This document shows positions 37,659 to 46,692 of a stretch of DNA of 64,000 nt, piece after piece (the stretch's first letter is position 1; each line of letters opens with the position of its first letter). Below the pieces are notes generated by a model. That model was not told the origin of the DNA and made no database searches. It saw only the letters and a program-made list of their open reading frames with translations. Origin of the DNA: Botrimarina hoheduenensis (GTDB lineage Bacteria; Planctomycetota; Planctomycetia; Pirellulales; Lacipirellulaceae). Location of the stretch: positions 357,824 through 421,823 of the forward strand of contig NZ_SJPH01000002.1 in the NCBI RefSeq assembly GCF_007859815.1, in the 5' to 3' direction. The translations under genes and the position numbers were made by a program.

Positions 37659-38690
37659 TTACTTGGGTGGAGTGTCATCCAGCAGGCGATTCAGATGCCC
37701 GCCAAAGACCGCAACGTCGTACCCTGCGGCGAGCGTCGCCCGCACATAAGGAAGCTGTTCTTCCCAAGGTTTGCGGTGGAGTTGGGTTAGCAGCCGCACC
37801 TGACGCCCGGTGATCTCGCTCGGCTTGCAGAATTTCCCCCATGCGGGGAATTGATGGGGGGGACGGAAGTCGCCGCCGCGGCGAAGAATCTTGTCCCACC
37901 AGAACTCATTGGCGACGACGCCGGCCCGCTGACGCAGCCAGTCAGCCTCGACGAGGATCGCGGGCTCGACCAAGATTTCGTAGCCGCGAGAGTCTAATTC
38001 CTTGAGGAGCAGCGCTACTAACCCGTCGGGGCCCCCGGCGCGGGCCCAGGTCTGCCGATCCTTATCCGCCGGATGACCGTACGTGGCGTCGAACGCCAGG
38101 ATCGGTCGAGGTTCGATCGCCAGCACGGGGCCGATCTCTTCGACCGCGCGAGCCAGCCACGCCTCGTCCGTCTCGTCGGCGAGCGGCTTGAGCGTCGCGG
38201 GGCAGCCCAGGTAAATCAACAAGTGCCCCTCCGCAGCAATGCGGCACATCTGCTCCGTGAACTCGTCCCAACGCGAGACGAGCGCCAGCGTCTCATTGCC
38301 TGACAGCTCAGCCTGTTGCCGGCAGCGGGTTAATTGTTGGAACCGCATCGGTTGACCCGTGACGACGCCGCCAGGGTTGTGGATCCACAACGCTCCGTGC
38401 CGCCGCACCAGCGGCAGCCCCTGCGATTCAGCAAAAGCGGGCCAACCGTGGCGCCAAGCAAAGCAATTGCGGATCTCATTCCCGCCAGAAGACGAGTAGC
38501 AGACCGGCCACAGTCGCGGCTCGCCCGGCGAATCGGGCCTCGTGACGATCGGCTTAATCGAAAAGTCGATCGGAGGGTTTTCGGCCCGAGGGCGTGGCTC
38601 GGTCCCGCCCAGCGCCCCTCCGAACGCCAGTAGCAAAGCGGCGAAAATCAGGGATCGCTCTCCGCGGCGGGCGTTAGCGAGTGAAAGCAT
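37659..38690 (-). CDS. Secreted protein of unknown function
   Basis: I do not recognise this 343-residue protein. It has a signal peptide (SLIFAALLLAFGGALGG), then a mixed alpha/beta sequence with 'RPILAFDATYGHP', 'GYEILVEPAILVEADW' and 'ELDSRGYEILVE', spaced like strands of a TIM-barrel, but no catalytic motif I can name. The C-terminal part is rich in Trp, Arg and Pro. It converges with kdsB with a 21 bp gap and diverges from the YHS-like gene across 311 bp. A carbohydrate-related role is conceivable but unsupported. Confidence 0.6.
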   Translation of the reverse strand: MLSLANARRGERSLIFAALLLAFGGALGGTEPRPRAENPPIDFSIKPIVTRPDSPGEPRLWPVCYSSSGGNEIRNCFAWRHGWPAFAESQGLPLVRRHGALWIHNPGGVVTGQPMRFQQLTRCRQQAELSGNETLALVSRWDEFTEQMCRIAAEGHLLIYLGCPATLKPLADETDEAWLARAVEEIGPVLAIEPRPILAFDATYGHPADKDRQTWARAGGPDGLVALLLKELDSRGYEILVEPAILVEADWLRQRAGVVANEFWWDKILRRGGDFRPPHQFPAWGKFCKPSEITGRQVRLLTQLHRKPWEEQLPYVRATLAAGYDVAVFGGHLNRLLDDTPPK

Positions 38691-39001
38691 GATCGACCAC
38701 CTTTTTATGATTTCGGGCCGAACCGCACGGCCGCGGAGTGCATTGCGGAGGGGCACGTATCTGCACGACGCGATTCGCTCACGACAAGTTTCACCCTGCT
38801 CGGCGAATCATTTCGCGAGCCGGTTTGGTGATCTGTCTTACAGCGCCGGGGCGGATACGTAAGCGCCCTCACACCGCGGGATTAGTTGCTGGCCGCGCAA
38901 TGTCGTTCACGCGATCCGAAGCAGATAGGGTGCGTACGGGAGAGCGGGCCGAGTCGCGTCCCCGTTATCTTTCGTTCGCACACATAAAGCGAGATATTGT
39001 T
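38691..39001. other. Divergent intergenic region
   Basis: 311 bp between two genes for secreted proteins. The frame of the YHS-like gene stays open upstream but reads as low-complexity basic sequence without family features. I see no strong promoter hexamers, hairpin or repeat. Confidence 0.5.
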
Positions 39002-39586
39002 ATGGAGTCTTCCGTGTCGTTTTTCAGCCGAGCTTTTCTCGGGATAGTCGTGGTCACGACAAGCTCGGCCGCGCTCTTTGCTCAAGCGCCTGCCGCTAAG
39101 GTGGGCCTCGACGGTTACTGCCCTGTCTGCATTATCGAGATGAAGCAATGGGAGAAGGGAGATGCCCGGTTCCAGACCGACTACGACGGCACGACCTACT
39201 ATTTCCCCGGTGCCAAGCAGAAGGCAATGTTCGACGCCAATCCCGAAAAGTACACACCGGCCGCCGGCGGTGACTGTGTGGTTTGCCAGGTCGAGATGGG
39301 CGCTCGGAAGCCGGGTAAGGTGGAGTTTGCCGCGCTACAGGCGGACCGTCTGTTCCTCTTCCCCAGTCAAAAAGAGAAGGACATCTTTCTCGCGAATCCC
39401 GACAAGTACGCGCAGGCCGATCTGGCCTACGACGGCAATTGCGCGGTCTGCAAGATCGATAGCCGGCACGACAACCCCGGCCGCGAAGCGTTCGCCACCT
39501 ACTACCAAGGCAAGCGGTACCTCTTCCCCAGCGAGCCGCTGCGGCAAGCTTTCCTCGCGAACCCGGCTAAGTATGCCGAACGCTGA
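39002..39586 (+). CDS. Secreted protein with three tandem YHS-like domains
   Basis: This 194-residue protein has a signal peptide (FLGIVVVTTSSAALFAQA) and three repeats of about 48 residues (about 38-86, 90-137, 145-192). Each repeat starts with CxxC (Cys40/43, 92/95, 147/150) and ends with 'ANPxKY'; the middle shows an aromatic strand and F-P-[GS]. YHS domains normally have a second cysteine pair (FCSxxC) where these have FPG or FPS, so each copy retains only half of the metal-binding cysteines. A periplasmic metal- or redox-related role is likely. An ATG 39002 start gives the signal peptide directly; the frame extends upstream without support. Confidence 0.78.
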   Translation: MESSVSFFSRAFLGIVVVTTSSAALFAQAPAAKVGLDGYCPVCIIEMKQWEKGDARFQTDYDGTTYYFPGAKQKAMFDANPEKYTPAAGGDCVVCQVEMGARKPGKVEFAALQADRLFLFPSQKEKDIFLANPDKYAQADLAYDGNCAVCKIDSRHDNPGREAFATYYQGKRYLFPSEPLRQAFLANPAKYAER

Positions 39587-39613
39587 GTCATTTCTCGTTG
39601 CCAGTAACTACAA

Positions 39614-39655
39614 GCGGCCGCGGCGTTCCCGGCTGGGAGGGTACGCCGCGGCCGC
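39614..39655. terminator. GC-rich hairpin between convergent genes
   Basis: A perfect 12-bp inverted repeat (39614-39625 with 39644-39655) has an 18-nt loop. It lies between the convergent YHS-like and porin genes and could end transcripts from both sides. There is no T-run on either strand, so intrinsic termination would be weak. Confidence 0.55.
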
Positions 39656-39710
39656 GTCGTTTGGAATAGCAGCCCCCACCGCGGTTGCGGACCGAGGGGC
39701 CGATTTATTA

Positions 39711-40556
39711 TCAGAAGCTCAGACCGCTCTGTATCGACAGACCGTGTAGGGCGAGGTCGCCGAGGAAGTTGGTGTCGCTGTCCCAGCGTTGGGCTTCCCA
39801 GAACACGCCGACGGTCAAGGTCTTCGCGTGGCTCAGAGCGCGATCATAGTTCAGGCCGAACTGGAACTCGGTCACCTGGACAAACTCATCGTTGATCGTC
39901 AGCAGCGCCTGCGATCCGCCGCCGAAGGTCGGCAGGATATCGATGTCGCCGAACAGCAGCGATGTGCGTGCGCGACCGACCAGAGAGACATTGGTGCAAC
40001 CAAGCGGACGCTCGGCAGAGATCGAGAAGGTGGGGCCAACGCCATCGAAATCGACGCCCGAGGGCAGGCCATAGAACGAGCCGATACCGGCGAACAGGCC
40101 GCCCCCCTGGCTCAGGGCGACGCTACCCTGGCGGAGGCCGCCACCAACAACAAGGTCCCACGAGCGGAAGGTTGCGCGCTGAGTTGCCTCGATATCGATG
40201 GCGTGAACATCCACACGGGACCGACCGTCGAAGATTTCGCTGATGCCGTTCTCCCAATTACCGCGATAGTCCACGTCGTTGTCGAAGTGGAAGTATTGGA
40301 AGCGGACGCCGAAGCCGTCGCAATTTTCCTTGCCAAGTACAAACCGCACGCCCCCTTGGAGCCCGCCGTCATACTGCCCGATGAAATCGACGTTGTCGGG
40401 CACACCCCTAAAGATGTTGCCGAAGCCGGGGCCATTCACCTTGGGAGCCAGCAGCAGGGCATCGACCCGCGCGTTCCACCCGGCGTTATCGTTAGCCCAC
40501 GCGACGCAATCGCTTCCAAGAGCAATGACGATCGCGGCGATCCATGCCACCTTCAT
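39711..40556 (-). CDS. Lpg1974-like outer-membrane beta-barrel protein
   Basis: This 281-residue protein has a signal peptide (VAWIAAIVIALGSDCVAWA) and then alternating aromatic/hydrophobic beta strands with short turns, ending in a terminal Phe (SIQSGLSF), as expected for an outer-membrane beta-barrel. The start of the mature part ('NARVDALLLAPKVNGPGF') and repeated 'GVRFQYFHFD', 'GLNYDRALSH' strands resemble the Lpg1974 pore-forming family often seen in planctomycetes. It diverges from the Ppx/GppA gene. Confidence 0.8.
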   Translation of the reverse strand: MKVAWIAAIVIALGSDCVAWANDNAGWNARVDALLLAPKVNGPGFGNIFRGVPDNVDFIGQYDGGLQGGVRFVLGKENCDGFGVRFQYFHFDNDVDYRGNWENGISEIFDGRSRVDVHAIDIEATQRATFRSWDLVVGGGLRQGSVALSQGGGLFAGIGSFYGLPSGVDFDGVGPTFSISAERPLGCTNVSLVGRARTSLLFGDIDILPTFGGGSQALLTINDEFVQVTEFQFGLNYDRALSHAKTLTVGVFWEAQRWDSDTNFLGDLALHGLSIQSGLSF

Positions 40557-40906
40557 AAAGAAACTCCGTTTCTCGTGCGGCTGAACGAGGGGCCCGCGCG
40601 CCTAGCGCTCTACTCCCACACGCTCCGCACTTCCGCGTGTCGACCGGGCCTACCAACCGTCCATCTGATCGACAAGTTGATACGGTTATAGGCACGTCAA
40701 GCGCGAGAGCCCCGTTAACCGCCAGGGGCCCTACAATCCTACCCCCACACCGGGAGGGGCCGGTGCCCCTCTGCTCGGCCCTCTCCGCCCCCCGCAAGAG
40801 ATGATCGCCGCGGAGCGATCGCTTTACAGAAGCCGTGCAGGCCGTGAAGATCATTTTGCTCGGGGCACCCGTTCCGAGCGGCCCGACCCTTCTGGAGAAG
40901 CACGAC
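40557..40906. other. Divergent intergenic region, porin / ppx
   Basis: 350 bp with GC-rich tracts and one small hairpin (GATCGC 40803 with GCGATC 40815). No gene is supported. A GTG at 40835 could extend ppx by 24 residues. Confidence 0.5.
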
Positions 40907-42508
40907 GTGGCGAGCGATGGTTCCCTCTCAACCGACGCGCTCGCTGCGTCTTCGGCGTCCGAAACACCGGAGGTTGCAGCCGATCGCTTCGCCGCGATCG
41001 ATATCGGCTCGAACAGCGTTCGGATCGTCATCGCCCAGGCTGAGGCCGGCGGCTATCGCGTGCTAGACGAAGAGCGCGAGAACACACGCCTTGCCTCTTC
41101 GCTGGCGGAAACCGGCGCGCTGAGTCAAGAAGCGGTCGAGTCCTCGATCACCGCCCTCAAGAGCTTCGTCACGATCGCCCGGGGCTACGCGGTCCGCGAG
41201 GTGCGGGCGATCGCCACGAGCGCAGTCCGCGACGCCAGCAACGGCCCCGATTTTTGCCGACGAGTTAGTGAGGAAGTGGGCATCGAAGTGGTGGTGATCT
41301 CGGCTCACCAGGAAGGGCGGCTCAGCTTTCTGAGCGTCGCGCGCGCGTTCGACGTCTCGGACAAGCCGGTCGCCGTCGCCGATATCGGCGGGGGCAGCAC
41401 CGAGATTGTGCTGGCGACCGAGGGGATCGTCGAGGCCGTGCTCACAACGCGCTTGGGGGCCGTTCGCGTCGCGGAGCGCTGTGGTCTGGCGGGCATGTGC
41501 GACGGTCCACGGCTCGAAGCGGCTGAGACGTTTATCGATCAGGAGCTGCGACGCGGTGCTAAGAAGCCCCCGCTGGTTCCCGCGATGCTGTACGGAGCCG
41601 GCGGAACCTTTACGGCGATGGCTTCGATGCTTGCCGCTCGAGAGAAGTCGGGAGAAGAGGCGTCGGTTCGCGGCTACCGCGCTAACCGTGCCGATGTCCG
41701 GCACCTCACGGCGGACCTGGCAAAGCTCACGCTCGAAGAACGCGGCAAGGTGGCGGGTCTCAATCCCCGCCGGGCGGATATTATCGTCGCGGGTCTGCTC
41801 GTGATCGATCGGATCATGCGCCACCTGAAAGTGAATGTGGTGCAAGTGCACACCGGCGGGGTGCGCGATGGATTGCTGCTCACGATGATCGAGGCTGCCA
41901 GTGCCGGTGGTCGGCCAATCGCCCCTGATGAGCGCGAGGCCGCGGTCGAACGTTTTGCCGAACGATGCGGCGTCGATCTGCCGCACGCTAAGCAGGTTGC
42001 GTGGATCGCACGCCGCTTGCTGGCCCAGCTGGCTGTCCCTCTCGGTCTGAACGAAACGGATACGCCGCTCATCAGCGCCGCAGCGATCCTGGCGAACGTG
42101 GGCTATCTGATCAATTTTGATCAGCACCACAAACACAGCTACCAGTTGATTCGCAACAGCGATCTGCCCGGTTTCGAGCGTGATGAGCTGCGGTTGGTGG
42201 CGAACATTGCCCGCTACCACCGGGGTGCCCGTCCCAAGCAAAAGCACAAGCCCTTTGCCGCGCTCTCGGACGAAGACCAAGACCGCGTGGCGAAGTTGGC
42301 GGCGATCCTCCGGGTGGCGCTCGCGCTGGATCGGACGCATCAGCAGCAGGTACAAGACTTACGGGTTGGCGTAACCGAGAATCGCGTGGAGATCACGGTC
42401 CGAACCAGTGGCGACGCCGAGATGGATCTGTGGGCGGCGCGCCGCAAGGTCGATCTGTTCGAGCGGGTTTCGGGACGCAGGGTCTATTTTGCGGCGGTCG
42501 GCGAATAG
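40907..42508 (+). CDS. Ppx/GppA phosphatase with C-terminal HD domain
   Basis: This protein of about 533 residues is of the exopolyphosphatase/pppGpp phosphohydrolase family. ASKHA motifs are present: 'FAAIDIGSNSVRIVIAQA', 'AIATSAVRDASNG', the phosphate-binding 'VADIGGGSTEIVLA' and 'GGVRDGLLL'. The C-terminal third is HD-like ('DQHHKHSYQLIRNSDL', 'IARYHRG'), as in long Ppx proteins. It should release Pi from polyphosphate or convert pppGpp to ppGpp; sequence alone does not decide. The GTG at 40907 has GGAG 9-11 nt upstream and is preferred over the GTG at 40835. Confidence 0.9.
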   Translation: MASDGSLSTDALAASSASETPEVAADRFAAIDIGSNSVRIVIAQAEAGGYRVLDEERENTRLASSLAETGALSQEAVESSITALKSFVTIARGYAVREVRAIATSAVRDASNGPDFCRRVSEEVGIEVVVISAHQEGRLSFLSVARAFDVSDKPVAVADIGGGSTEIVLATEGIVEAVLTTRLGAVRVAERCGLAGMCDGPRLEAAETFIDQELRRGAKKPPLVPAMLYGAGGTFTAMASMLAAREKSGEEASVRGYRANRADVRHLTADLAKLTLEERGKVAGLNPRRADIIVAGLLVIDRIMRHLKVNVVQVHTGGVRDGLLLTMIEAASAGGRPIAPDEREAAVERFAERCGVDLPHAKQVAWIARRLLAQLAVPLGLNETDTPLISAAAILANVGYLINFDQHHKHSYQLIRNSDLPGFERDELRLVANIARYHRGARPKQKHKPFAALSDEDQDRVAKLAAILRVALALDRTHQQQVQDLRVGVTENRVEITVRTSGDAEMDLWAARRKVDLFERVSGRRVYFAAVGE

Positions 42509-42709
42509 GACTCGTGGAAGGCCCTTGCACGTCGCCGATCGTGCGCCAGCGTCCCGCTAGATAAAGCAGAATCTCGCCCATCGACCAATCCGCGGTGGCC
42601 GTTAGCGGGGCGATAGCGGGGCAATAGTTTGCGGCATCGAAGGGTTAACTTGTCCGCCCCTCCTTGAGATCCCCTGGTGTTGCAAAAGCAGATGAATCCT
42701 GGAGAAATG

Positions 42710-43684
42710 ATGAGGGCGCTGGTCCGCGAAGTGTATGGCAACCCCGACGTGTTGCGTATCGCCGAAGTCCCGAAGCCCTGCCCCGGACCGGGCGAGCTGC
42801 TGGTGAAAGTCCACGCCGCGTCGGTTGCGAAAGCAGACTGGGAGATCCTCCGAGGCAAGCCCGTGTGGGTCAAGCTGTCGGGGTTTGGGCTGTTCCGTCC
42901 GAAAGCGAAGATTCTTGGTTACAACTTCGCCGGACGTGTCGAAGGGGTCGGACCCGAGGTTTCGCGATTCAATTTGGGCGACGAGATTTTTGGCGACACG
43001 CTCCTGCACGGCTTGGGCGCGTTCGCCGAGTGGTTGTGCGTTCCGCAAGACGCCGCGATCACCACCCGCCCGCCCGGGCTTTCGCCCGAAGCGGCCGCCT
43101 GCCTTCCTGAATCCGGCTTGATCGCGCTGCAGGCCCTGCGAGACCATGTCGATCTCCAACCAGGGCAACGGGTGCTGATCAACGGTGCCGGCGGCGGCAC
43201 GGGGACCTTGGCGATTCAGCTGGCAAAGATCAGGGGAACCGAAGTGACGGCGGTGGATCACACCGCGAAATTTGATCGCCTGCGCGCGCTGGGTGCCGAC
43301 CACGTTTTGGACTTCATGCACGCCGACTTTAATCTGCCGGACGATCGCTACGACCTGATTCTCGACATCGTCGGTGTTGGCTCACTGCGTCGCTGGAGGC
43401 GGTCCCTGCGTGCGGGCGGCGTCTATCTGACCGTGGGCGGATCAATCGGCTATTTGCTCAAGACGCTGTTGCTGGGTGGTGTTTCGCGGTTGTGCCGTGG
43501 CAAGCGAGTGCGTGTGTTCGCGCTCCGCCACAACGTGCCCGACCTGGTTCAACTCGCCGACCTGGCGCTCCGCGGCGAAGTGACACCCGTTATCGATCGC
43601 CGCTACACGCTCGACCAAACCGCCGAAGCCATAAGCTATGTGGGGGCGGGCCGGTCGATCGGCAAGCTCGTGATCACGCCGTGA
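42710..43684 (+). CDS. MDR-family NAD(P)-dependent oxidoreductase
   Basis: This 324-residue protein is of the medium-chain dehydrogenase superfamily, quinone-oxidoreductase-like branch. A GroES-like N-domain ('PGPGELLVKVHAASVAKAD') precedes a Rossmann domain with 'VLINGAGGGTGTLAIQLA' and 'LGADHVLDF'. The catalytic and structural zinc cysteines of alcohol dehydrogenases are absent. The second of two adjacent ATGs (42710) has GGAG 5 nt upstream. It follows ppx by 200 bp on the same strand. Substrate unknown. Confidence 0.88.
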   Translation: MRALVREVYGNPDVLRIAEVPKPCPGPGELLVKVHAASVAKADWEILRGKPVWVKLSGFGLFRPKAKILGYNFAGRVEGVGPEVSRFNLGDEIFGDTLLHGLGAFAEWLCVPQDAAITTRPPGLSPEAAACLPESGLIALQALRDHVDLQPGQRVLINGAGGGTGTLAIQLAKIRGTEVTAVDHTAKFDRLRALGADHVLDFMHADFNLPDDRYDLILDIVGVGSLRRWRRSLRAGGVYLTVGGSIGYLLKTLLLGGVSRLCRGKRVRVFALRHNVPDLVQLADLALRGEVTPVIDRRYTLDQTAEAISYVGAGRSIGKLVITP

Positions 43685-43721
43685 TCCGTTCCGAGGCGTG
43701 CCGTCCCTCGCTGTGCGTCGC

Positions 43722-44360
43722 TCAGTCGAACGGCTTGACCTCGATCTTACGGAAGCGCGCGGTGCTGCCCGGGTCGTGCCCCTGCAGTGCGATCGTGCCG
43801 TGCGACAACAGGCGCCCGCCCCGTCGATTCGGCTGGCTGTCCGCATCATCGGGCTCGGTATAGTCCGTCACGACTTGGTCGTTCACTTTCACAATGATCC
43901 GTTTGCCACGGACGATCACGTGCTGAGTGAACCACTCGTTGTCGCGGACGGGCGAGACATCCATCACGTCGGCAATGTCGTAGAGCCCGCCCGTTTTCTT
44001 GCGGTCGGACTGCGTGTTGTTGAGCTGCGCCTCATAGCCGCGTTCGGGCCAACCGACATCTTGATACTCCGTGTGGAAGTACATGCCCGAGTTCGAGCCG
44101 GGCTCGAGCATCACCTCGCACCGCCACTCAAAGTTACGGAAATCGGCCTTGCATACGGGCCCGACGTAGTAGAGATGCGATCGCTCGCCATTCGCGACAA
44201 TTAAGCCCTCTTCCACCCGGAAGGTCTCGGGGTGCTCCGAAGCGCGCCAGCCCGTTAGGTCTTTCCCGTTAAACAACGAGACCCAATCGTTTGCCGAGGC
44301 GGTAGAGAAACCGCTAACCAAGAGCGCCACGGAGAGCGCTAAGCTTATCGATCGCGTCAT
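43722..44360 (-). CDS. DUF1080 (3-keto-disaccharide hydrolase-like) secreted protein
   Basis: This 212-residue protein has a signal peptide (SISLALSVALLVSGFSTASA) and one DUF1080 domain, a concanavalin-like jelly roll: 'WVSLFNGKDLTGWR', 'NFEWRCEVML', 'NSGMYFHTEYQ', 'YEAQLNNT' and 'GTIALQGHDPGS'. The family includes 3-keto-glycoside hydrolases and is very abundant in planctomycetes. The ATG 44360 gives the signal peptide directly. It is 53 bp downstream of the amidase gene. Confidence 0.9.
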   Translation of the reverse strand: MTRSISLALSVALLVSGFSTASANDWVSLFNGKDLTGWRASEHPETFRVEEGLIVANGERSHLYYVGPVCKADFRNFEWRCEVMLEPGSNSGMYFHTEYQDVGWPERGYEAQLNNTQSDRKKTGGLYDIADVMDVSPVRDNEWFTQHVIVRGKRIIVKVNDQVVTDYTEPDDADSQPNRRGGRLLSHGTIALQGHDPGSTARFRKIEVKPFD

Positions 44361-44413
44361 GGAAAATTTCCGATACCTAGGAAAAGAGATCGAGCACGGG
44401 GATACGAAAACGA

Positions 44414-45436
44414 TCAACCCCCCTCGGCGTTGTTGAGCAACTGCTGGGCTCCGCCCACGATCCGCCGCCAGTTGAGTGCCGGGCCTGGATCGGTCTTGTT
44501 ATCTTGAATGTGGTAGTGGCCCAGAACGCCTTGGTAGGCACGCAGCTCGGGATCGTCCAGCTTGCGCGGAAAGACCTCGCCCGAACTGTCTTGGGGGTAG
44601 GTGCACTTCAGATTCGGAAAAACCCGGCAGAGCGTGGCGGTCAGCTTGGTGAGCGAGTCGTACTGTTCGGCGGTGAAATCGTACTGATAGAGTTGCGTCC
44701 CCTGGATTTCACCCACCACTAGCTCGTTGCGCGCCGGTCGGCCGACAAAGTCGGGCGACCGAACGCCTAACCCGCCGATGCCGTTGCCGATCCGTTCGGG
44801 CACCGTGAGTCGCACCCGTCCGTCGGGATCGGTCGTGTACCAGCGGTCGAGCGTTTGACGAGTCTTGGCGGTGTAAGCACCGATGTGCGCGATTTCAACA
44901 CCGACCGAGCGCCCGTTGCTGGTTGTGGCATGCCAAGCCCGCTCCTTGAGGTCGAGCGTTTGGTAGATCGTGCCGTCGATGTCCACCATAAAGTGGACAC
45001 TCAGGCAGCGTGCATCGTGCAGCACCTGGAAGCACCGCCGGCTCACACCGCACACGTCGTAGTGCAGCACGAACTGGTCGACGACCCCCTGCAACTCATC
45101 GAGCGACCATCCGCCGCCCCGCAGGCGTTCGATCGCCTCGGGCGTGAGCGTCTCCTTCCGCAGACTGTAGCGGTTGGGCGAATCGAGGCTGGCGTCCTCT
45201 TTCGATTCGTCCCACTCGGCTCGCTCCCAGGGGCTGAAGCGCCGCTCAACGCGGTAAGCGTCGTACCCGCCCGGATCCATCCACGTGACCACCGGCGCGG
45301 TGGTGTGGAACAGCTGACCGCAAACCACGATCTCGTCTCCCGTACGCGGCAGCGGTTTGCCGGGAGAAAGTTCGTCGGCATGCGAGGTTGCCGCAAGCAG
45401 CGTCGCGAAGAGGCAAAGGGAGAGCCGGATTGGCAT
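44414..45436 (-). CDS. Secreted N-acetylmuramoyl-L-alanine amidase-like protein
   Basis: This 340-residue protein has a signal peptide (LSLCLFATLLAATSHA). It resembles amidase_2 (PGRP-like) zinc enzymes: 'FVLHYDVCG' in place of the first His ligand region, 'FMVDIDGTIYQTLDL' and 'AWHATTSNGRSVGVEIAH', then 'GVLGHYHIQDNKTDPGPALNW' split over the C-terminal ligands. The zinc histidines appear to be present. It would act in the periplasm on peptidoglycan peptides, or on other amides. It lies 66 bp downstream of the aminotransferase gene of the purine locus, which may be coincidence. Confidence 0.8.
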   Translation of the reverse strand: MPIRLSLCLFATLLAATSHADELSPGKPLPRTGDEIVVCGQLFHTTAPVVTWMDPGGYDAYRVERRFSPWERAEWDESKEDASLDSPNRYSLRKETLTPEAIERLRGGGWSLDELQGVVDQFVLHYDVCGVSRRCFQVLHDARCLSVHFMVDIDGTIYQTLDLKERAWHATTSNGRSVGVEIAHIGAYTAKTRQTLDRWYTTDPDGRVRLTVPERIGNGIGGLGVRSPDFVGRPARNELVVGEIQGTQLYQYDFTAEQYDSLTKLTATLCRVFPNLKCTYPQDSSGEVFPRKLDDPELRAYQGVLGHYHIQDNKTDPGPALNWRRIVGGAQQLLNNAEGG

Positions 45437-45502
45437 GAGAGGATCCCGAGGGAGAAAGGGTTGGCCGGGCAGACGTTTCGAGGAAACAATCGTCACGGAG
45501 GT

Positions 45503-46612
45503 TTAGACGGGCTGGGCGACCACCGCGTCCAGCGCGGAGAGAATCGCCGAGACGTTTTCTTCGCGGGCTCCGTGCCCCATGATGCCGATCCGCCAGCATT
45601 CGCCAGCGAGTTTACCCAGCCCCCCGCCGATCTCGAGTTGATGTTCCTCCAGCAGTTGCCGCCGCGCCGCTGCTTCGTCGGCGATTGTGTCGGGTACCCG
45701 GACCAGATTCAGCATGGGCAAAGAATGCTCGGGGTCGGAGGCGTACTCAAAGCCCCGCTCGACGAGCCCCGCCTTGAGCAGCTCATGGACACGTTGGTGA
45801 CGCGCCCAGCGGTTTTCGAGACCCTCCTCGAGTGCAAGCCGCAAGGCCTCGTGCAAGCCATAGTTCATGTTGACCGGTGCAGTGTGGTGATACGCCCGGC
45901 TGCCGCCCCAATAGTTGCCGACGAGGTTCAGGTCCAGGTACCACGAATTTGCCGGTGTCTTACGGTTGTTGGCCTTGTGCATAGCGCGCTCGGAGAGCGT
46001 CACGGGCGATAGCCCCGGCGGGCACGACAGGCATTTTTGTGTGCCGCTGTAAGCGGCGTCCACGCCCCACGCGTCGATCTCAACAGGCAGACCGGTGAGC
46101 GAAGTGACACAGTCCATCACCAGCAGCCCGCCGTGCTTGTGCGTCGCCTCGGCCAATCGGTCGAACGGTTGGCAAGCTCCGGTAGAGGTTTCGGCGTGCA
46201 CGAACGCGACCAGCGCCGGCTTGAGTTCCTCGATCTTGGCGAGGATCTCGTCCGTGTCGAACACTTGCCCCCACTCGGCGTGCAGGTTGTGCACCACGCC
46301 GCCAGCTCGCTTTGCTTTGTCGGTAAGCCGACCGCCGAAAACCCCATTGATTCCGATCAGGCAGACGTCGCCGGGCTCAACGAGGTTGTCCATCAGCATC
46401 TCGGCACCGGCCGAGCCCGTCCCCGAGCAAGCCAGCGTCATCGCGTTCTCGGTGCGGAACACCAGCTGAAGCATCTCGCGGACCTCGTTCATGATCCGCA
46501 TGAATGCCGGATCCATATGCCCGATGCAGGGCTTACCGAGCGCTTCGAGTACCGACGGGGCGACGGGCGAAGGTCCGGGGCCGTGCAACAATCGATGGGG
46601 GATCTGAAGCAT
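45503..46612 (-). CDS. Class V glyoxylate aminotransferase (PucG-like candidate)
   Basis: This 369-residue PLP enzyme is of the alanine/serine-glyoxylate aminotransferase family. '[16 protein letters not shown]', '[15 protein letters not shown]', '[11 protein letters not shown]' and the PLP lysine in '[13 protein letters not shown]' are clear. In a purine locus the best candidate function is (S)-ureidoglycine-glyoxylate aminotransferase (PucG), which makes oxalurate and glycine, or an enzyme that removes the glyoxylate formed by the pathway. Motifs alone do not separate these. ATG 46612 is chosen over a start 51 bp upstream. It is 80 bp downstream of uraH. Confidence 0.82.
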   Translation of the reverse strand: MLQIPHRLLHGPGPSPVAPSVLEALGKPCIGHMDPAFMRIMNEVREMLQLVFRTENAMTLACSGTGSAGAEMLMDNLVEPGDVCLIGINGVFGGRLTDKAKRAGGVVHNLHAEWGQVFDTDEILAKIEELKPALVAFVHAETSTGACQPFDRLAEATHKHGGLLVMDCVTSLTGLPVEIDAWGVDAAYSGTQKCLSCPPGLSPVTLSERAMHKANNRKTPANSWYLDLNLVGNYWGGSRAYHHTAPVNMNYGLHEALRLALEEGLENRWARHQRVHELLKAGLVERGFEYASDPEHSLPMLNLVRVPDTIADEAAARRQLLEEHQLEIGGGLGKLAGECWRIGIMGHGAREENVSAILSALDAVVAQPV

Positions 46613-46692
46613 GCAAAAACTTTCGAGGTTCGAGGGGTGAGGAAGACAGTCGGCGGCGAGCAATCAAATTCGATCGAATGCTTTCGTTCTGC

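Noticed and set aside
41063-42355. 430-residue minus-strand frame
   Set aside because: It lies antisense to the Ppx/GppA gene, which has full family motifs.
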